Origin: Zonotrichia leucophrys gambelii
Taxonomy: Eukaryota > Chordata > Aves > Passeriformes > Passerellidae
Assembly (NCBI RefSeq): GCF_028769735.1
Contig: NC_088170.1
Span: forward strand, 42,014,920-42,078,919
Direction of reading: 5' to 3'
Length of the DNA stretch: 64,000 bases
The notes below the pieces were generated by a model. It saw nothing but the letters and a program-made list of their open reading frames with translations. It made no database searches and was not told the origin of the DNA. The number at the start of each line of letters is the position of its first letter. The stretch's first letter is position 1. The position numbers and the translations under genes are program-made. This document shows, in pieces, positions 47,691-64,000 of this stretch.

Positions 47691-50227
47691 ATTCATCAAG
47701 TGCCCCATGGCCCTGCTGAAACGGCAAAGGGCTGTAAAACAATCCTCAGCTCCAATGGGAGGAGAGGCCGGCTGGAGGCACTCCCTGCCACAGCTCCAGA
47801 GGCGCTTGTGCTGAGACACAGCTGAGGAGGGCTCCTGTGAGAGGGCTGCAAGCCAGTGACCTTGTTTCAAGGCCTATGCTTCCACTCACTAGGGCCATCC
47901 TCATCCCCAACAGCCTTGGGGCAAAGTACAGTAGTGTTTTTAGCCCTTCTAGTTTAGTTTTGCAGCTGCGTGACACCAGTTACTGTCAGGCCTTACAGGT
48001 GGTCTGAGCAGGGCTTGCAAATTCATTGTCAGGTGCACAGCACTTTTCATTAGTTTGCCATTTGTTACCACAAACCAGTGAAATACTCTTCAGTCTTTAT
48101 AGGATTTTAATTATTATGTATTCCCATTTTGCTATAAACCACAGATATTTTCTTTATTTACCATTAGAAAACATGAGAAGGGACATAGTAATTTCTCATC
48201 ATCATGAGTCTATGTTTTTCATTGGTTTTCCTCCCTTTTAGGCAAGAAATAAGGAGTCCAAATAATTAAAAAGCTCACTTTGCTGCACATTGAAGCTTCT
48301 TTGTAAGAAAAACTCTTAACAAGATATGGGCATTACAAACAAAACCAATTGTGCATAGTGGGAGCCCTTCCTTTACTTTCATCTTAAAATTATTACATCT
48401 CAGTATGCCTTTATTTCATAATATATCCTCTTTGAATGGTTTGAAAATTGGCCAGTCTGGTTTAATTTTCCTTTACAGTTTGTTTTTCTTATTTGAATGT
48501 TTGGATACATTTACCTTAAGAAAAAAATAAACATTAAATACCTGTAAGAGTTACATAAATGATCTGAAGTGAAGCTGTTTCTCCGAACTCTGAACTAGTG
48601 CCCTGTGTTGCTCTCAGCTCCAGAACAGGCCAGAAGCCCTGTGCTTTGCTCTCTACCCCATAGCATTCTGCAGCTCAGCCCTGGCTTCATTCTGTTTCTC
48701 ACAACCAAACAGTAGGGCTGGACATGTGCAGTATTCATTAGGATACATAGCATCTAACCCTTTATCTGCAAAGCAAGTGGTAACTTATACTACATGGAGC
48801 TAGGTATCTTTTCCAACAGTAGCACACAGCTCTAGCTCACATCAGAAAATGGATTGCATCTGGTATGGGACTGATGCTGGGACTGATGCTCAAGACCTGG
48901 GCACTATATACAGGGAATAAAGAAGATGCAATGGAATGGAAACCTTGTGGTACTTTTCTAGCCACAGCTCTTAGAGCTAAAGCCTTCAGATTTTGTCAGG
49001 TGCTGTTCAGAATATGGTATCTAATTCAGTAGTTAGACAATGATGGCAGGGTTGATCTGGGCAATACCAGCAATGCAGCTATGAGCTGACTTAAGACATA
49101 CTTTCTGAAGGCATCCACAGTATAAAAAGGGGGGGAGGGGAGGTTGTCTGGGAAGATCATTCAAACCGCTGCAAGGATGAGGCTCACCAGAGGAAAGTAA
49201 TGTGACAGCTCTGGGGTTCTGTATTTTACCTCATCAGTCCATGCATTATCATTTTTCCTGACTATAGTAGGATTCCTTCCATGAATTGCCACTTTGACCA
49301 ACCATATTTCAGGAATCAACAGCCATTTGTTCTTTTTCTGCTGCTGGTTTTGTAATGCTTATTCCACTGCCAAGAGATTACTTGTAGGTGTCAATTATGA
49401 TGGAACATAGGCTGCCTCCTAGAGAGACAGAAGAAGTAAACATCAGTTTCAACCCAGATCTGCACTCAGATAAGCCTCCAGTGTAGGCACAGGCTTAGGT
49501 CAGGCAGCAGTGATGTATAAACACAGCTGATGTAGGTATCACCAGAGTAGCTGATAGTGGCTTACCCTCACTTACTGCCCGATACATCCAGTTTCTATAC
49601 TTTACTGGATCTATCAATCATTCTTATGGCTGGTCCTTTCTTCCTAAACCCCAGCTATTACAGGATATCCTTCACCCTCAAAAATCCATTCACCCCCATG
49701 CTTCCATCAGCTTGAGGTGAATGAGCTGCAGGGTTCCTCCTCAGAGCTGCACACAGACCTTTTCTCTCAATGAGGTTACTCATGAGCACATTTTTTGTTC
49801 CTCTTCCATCTCTGCTGTAACTGCTTCAATTTCCACACATGCAATATACACATTGCTTAGTCTTTCATGTCCTGCAGCTCTGACCACCAAACCTAGGGAG
49901 AGGACTAGGGAGCAAGGACCCTTATCCTCAGCGTGTTTCTGTGGTGTCCCCCAGCAGCCGCAGCCTTAGAGGCTCACTCCCTCTGCTGGTGCTCCCGAGC
50001 CGCAGCTGGGCATCTCAGGCACCAAAGCAGAAGTTGCTCATTCAGTTGAGGCTTTTGGTTAACCTCTTCCTCCATGAATGAGGATGTCACTCTCTCATTC
50101 TCTTAAAACTCTTTTGTAAATAACCCTGAGCTGTCTGAATGCTGGAAGAGGTGCTTCAAGTGCTTTTCCAATCCAACTTGTGCTGTGTTGAGATCTGTGT
50201 TGTCACCAGTCCAATTGCAAGAAAAAT

Positions 50228-50240
50228 GGGGGGGGGGGGG
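50228..50240. repeat. G13 run
   Basis: Thirteen consecutive G in the intergenic region, followed by AAGAGAAGG. Prone to length error. Confidence 0.9.
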
Positions 50241-51243
50241 AAGAGAAGGAAAGTAGAATGTATTTCTTCAGGCTTGGTTTTTAAGCCCAAACACAAAAGG
50301 CATTTAGTGGAAGGCTAAAAAGAAATCTGCTCAGGCTAATACTCATCTAAGATCAGAGCTAAGAGAACAGACGCAACATTATTGCATGAGCAGTGTCAGG
50401 ATCAGCAGGCTCATAAGGATCAGCATACAAAGTTCAGACACATGAGGAGCCAAAGAACATCTCAGGACTTCTACATCATAAGCAGTGTTCAGTATCCTCA
50501 CTGAGCCAGAGTGCTGCTTTTCACTGAAGGAAGTCTGCATGTTGATGTCCTTTGCTTAAAAAGTTAACTGAGTAAGGGCTCATCAGTTTAGAGTACTAAA
50601 TGATTCTTAGTTCATCCACTGCTTTAGTTCTAGGTCTTAGACCTCATGAAAACAATCCAGCTGTTTCCCTTCTAAATCCTTTCAGGTCATTCAAACCTGC
50701 TTCAGTGTCAGAGAAGGATTTGTTGTTCTTCATAGGTTTGGTTTTGTTTAGTTCTTAAAATGTTTTAGCTATGTTAATATTTTAAAAGAAGTTCTAGAGT
50801 CCTATGACAAGCACACTAGGTAATGATCATTACCTGGTGTTTGCAGCCTGTCTTTTCAGGACTTTGAGCCAGTGTATTATCAGATCTGCTACCATCAGCA
50901 GGAATGGAATGGATATCTGTGTGCTGTATCATGCACTTGCTACACATGCAGTCACCTCCTCCCCTGAACTTCACGGAGACTGCCTACATTTAGTTGGCAA
51001 CATACTACCTGTACAAGCACACCACTGCTGGCACACAAATGCACCTCCATGTTGAAATCTCACTCAAAATGTCTGATCTCAAGCCCTTGAGAAAGTAGTT
51101 CCATTTCTCAAACACTGACACTATTTTAGAAAATTTTAACACTTTAATGAGCATGTTTTAGGAACAGAAAATGGTTTAGACATTTTAACACCTTACCATC
51201 CTTACACAACTGTTAACATATTCAGCCAGTATTATTTAAAACA

Positions 51244-51249
51244 TTTATT
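51244..51249 (-). terminator. Candidate distal poly(A) signal of POLR3B
   Basis: AATAAA on the minus strand about 400 nt past the stop codon. It is followed on that strand by AT-rich sequence and a TTGTGT stretch that could serve as a downstream GU element. This is an alternative to the proximal signal. Confidence 0.45.
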
Positions 51250-51553
51250 ACAATGGTTTGGAAAACATTTTTAACCTCTATGAATAAGATGTGTATTTAG
51301 CTCTGCTTATGACTAGCACAGCAAAGATCTTTTCAAACACAAGCATGGGATTTTTTGAAGTGATCCAAGTGCTTTGCTGGACCATGGCCTTATTCCTCAA
51401 TTCCAAACATGTCCTGTTCATGACTAATCCAGGCTTCAGAACTGCTCCTGGTGTATTTCACTGACAGACTCATCCATGTCAGCTTAAACACAAGGAGGAT
51501 ATGTAAGAAAGATTTCCTACTGTCTTGCACCTCCCTTCATTCAGATTTTAGAG

Positions 51554-51559
51554 TTTATT
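51554..51559 (-). terminator. Candidate proximal poly(A) signal of POLR3B
   Basis: AATAAA on the minus strand about 90 nt past the POLR3B stop codon. It would give a very short 3' UTR. It is a motif match only; a second AATAAA lies further downstream at 51244-51249. Confidence 0.4.
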
Positions 51560-51646
51560 CCTGTTCACCAAAAAAACTCCCAGTGAGATATGCTGGATTT
51601 TCATATAATTCCTTAAGGTACTTTTTTGGGGTATTTTTCATCTTGT

Positions 51647-64000
<12,354 letters not shown>

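Larger units (their letters stand above)
41231..51243. other. POLR3B-RFX4 intergenic region
   Basis: About 10 kb between the RFX4 promoter and the POLR3B 3' end. It contains CpG-rich DNA to 43640, then the direct repeat pair (44468, 46233), A-rich tracts, a MIR-like fragment, a G13 run and anonymous sequence. No coding gene was recognised on either strand, consistent with the adjacency of these genes in mammals. Confidence 0.8.

Overview
This window is vertebrate nuclear DNA, most probably from a bird. It carries intron-split exons of two conserved neighbouring genes on the minus strand. Its interspersed repeats are of types I recognise from avian genomes: a CR1 LINE 3' end with ATTCTGTG octamers, an ERVK-like LTR, an ERVL-like LTR and one further solo-LTR-like element. 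No bacterial, phage or CRISPR features are present. The species cannot be fixed from sequence alone; the LTR types lean towards a songbird.

Layout, left to right. 1-40900 is the 5' part of RFX4 (minus strand). It holds exon 4 (8514-8637), exon 3 (14439-14499), exon 2 (21195-21281) and coding exon 1 (40858-40900), with an ATG start at 40900. The four exons join in phase into 105 codons: the RFX4 N-terminus plus the first half of the winged-helix DNA-binding domain. The rest of the gene lies off the left edge. The introns hold LTR and CR1 fragments, homopolymers and an isolated CpG-rich patch in intron 2. About 6 kb of CpG-rich DNA (37.65-43.65 kb) surrounds exon 1, with a TATA-like motif about 240 bp upstream of the start codon.

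41.2-51.2 kb is intergenic: CpG-rich DNA, a pair of diverged direct repeats, a MIR-like fragment and otherwise anonymous sequence. 51.2-64 kb is the 3' end of POLR3B (minus strand). Four exons (63466-63632, 61063-61176, 55821-55994, 51647-51776) encode the last 194 residues of the second-largest RNA polymerase III subunit, including its C-terminal four-cysteine zinc site and stop codon. POLR3B and RFX4 are head-to-tail, the order known in mammals.

The most unusual observation is an upstream ATG 11 nt before the RFX4 start, in another frame. Followed through the spliced exons 1-4, that frame has no stop codon for about 108 codons, overlapping the RFX4 coding sequence. No undescribed multi-gene system was found. 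The rest is ordinary vertebrate intronic and intergenic DNA.
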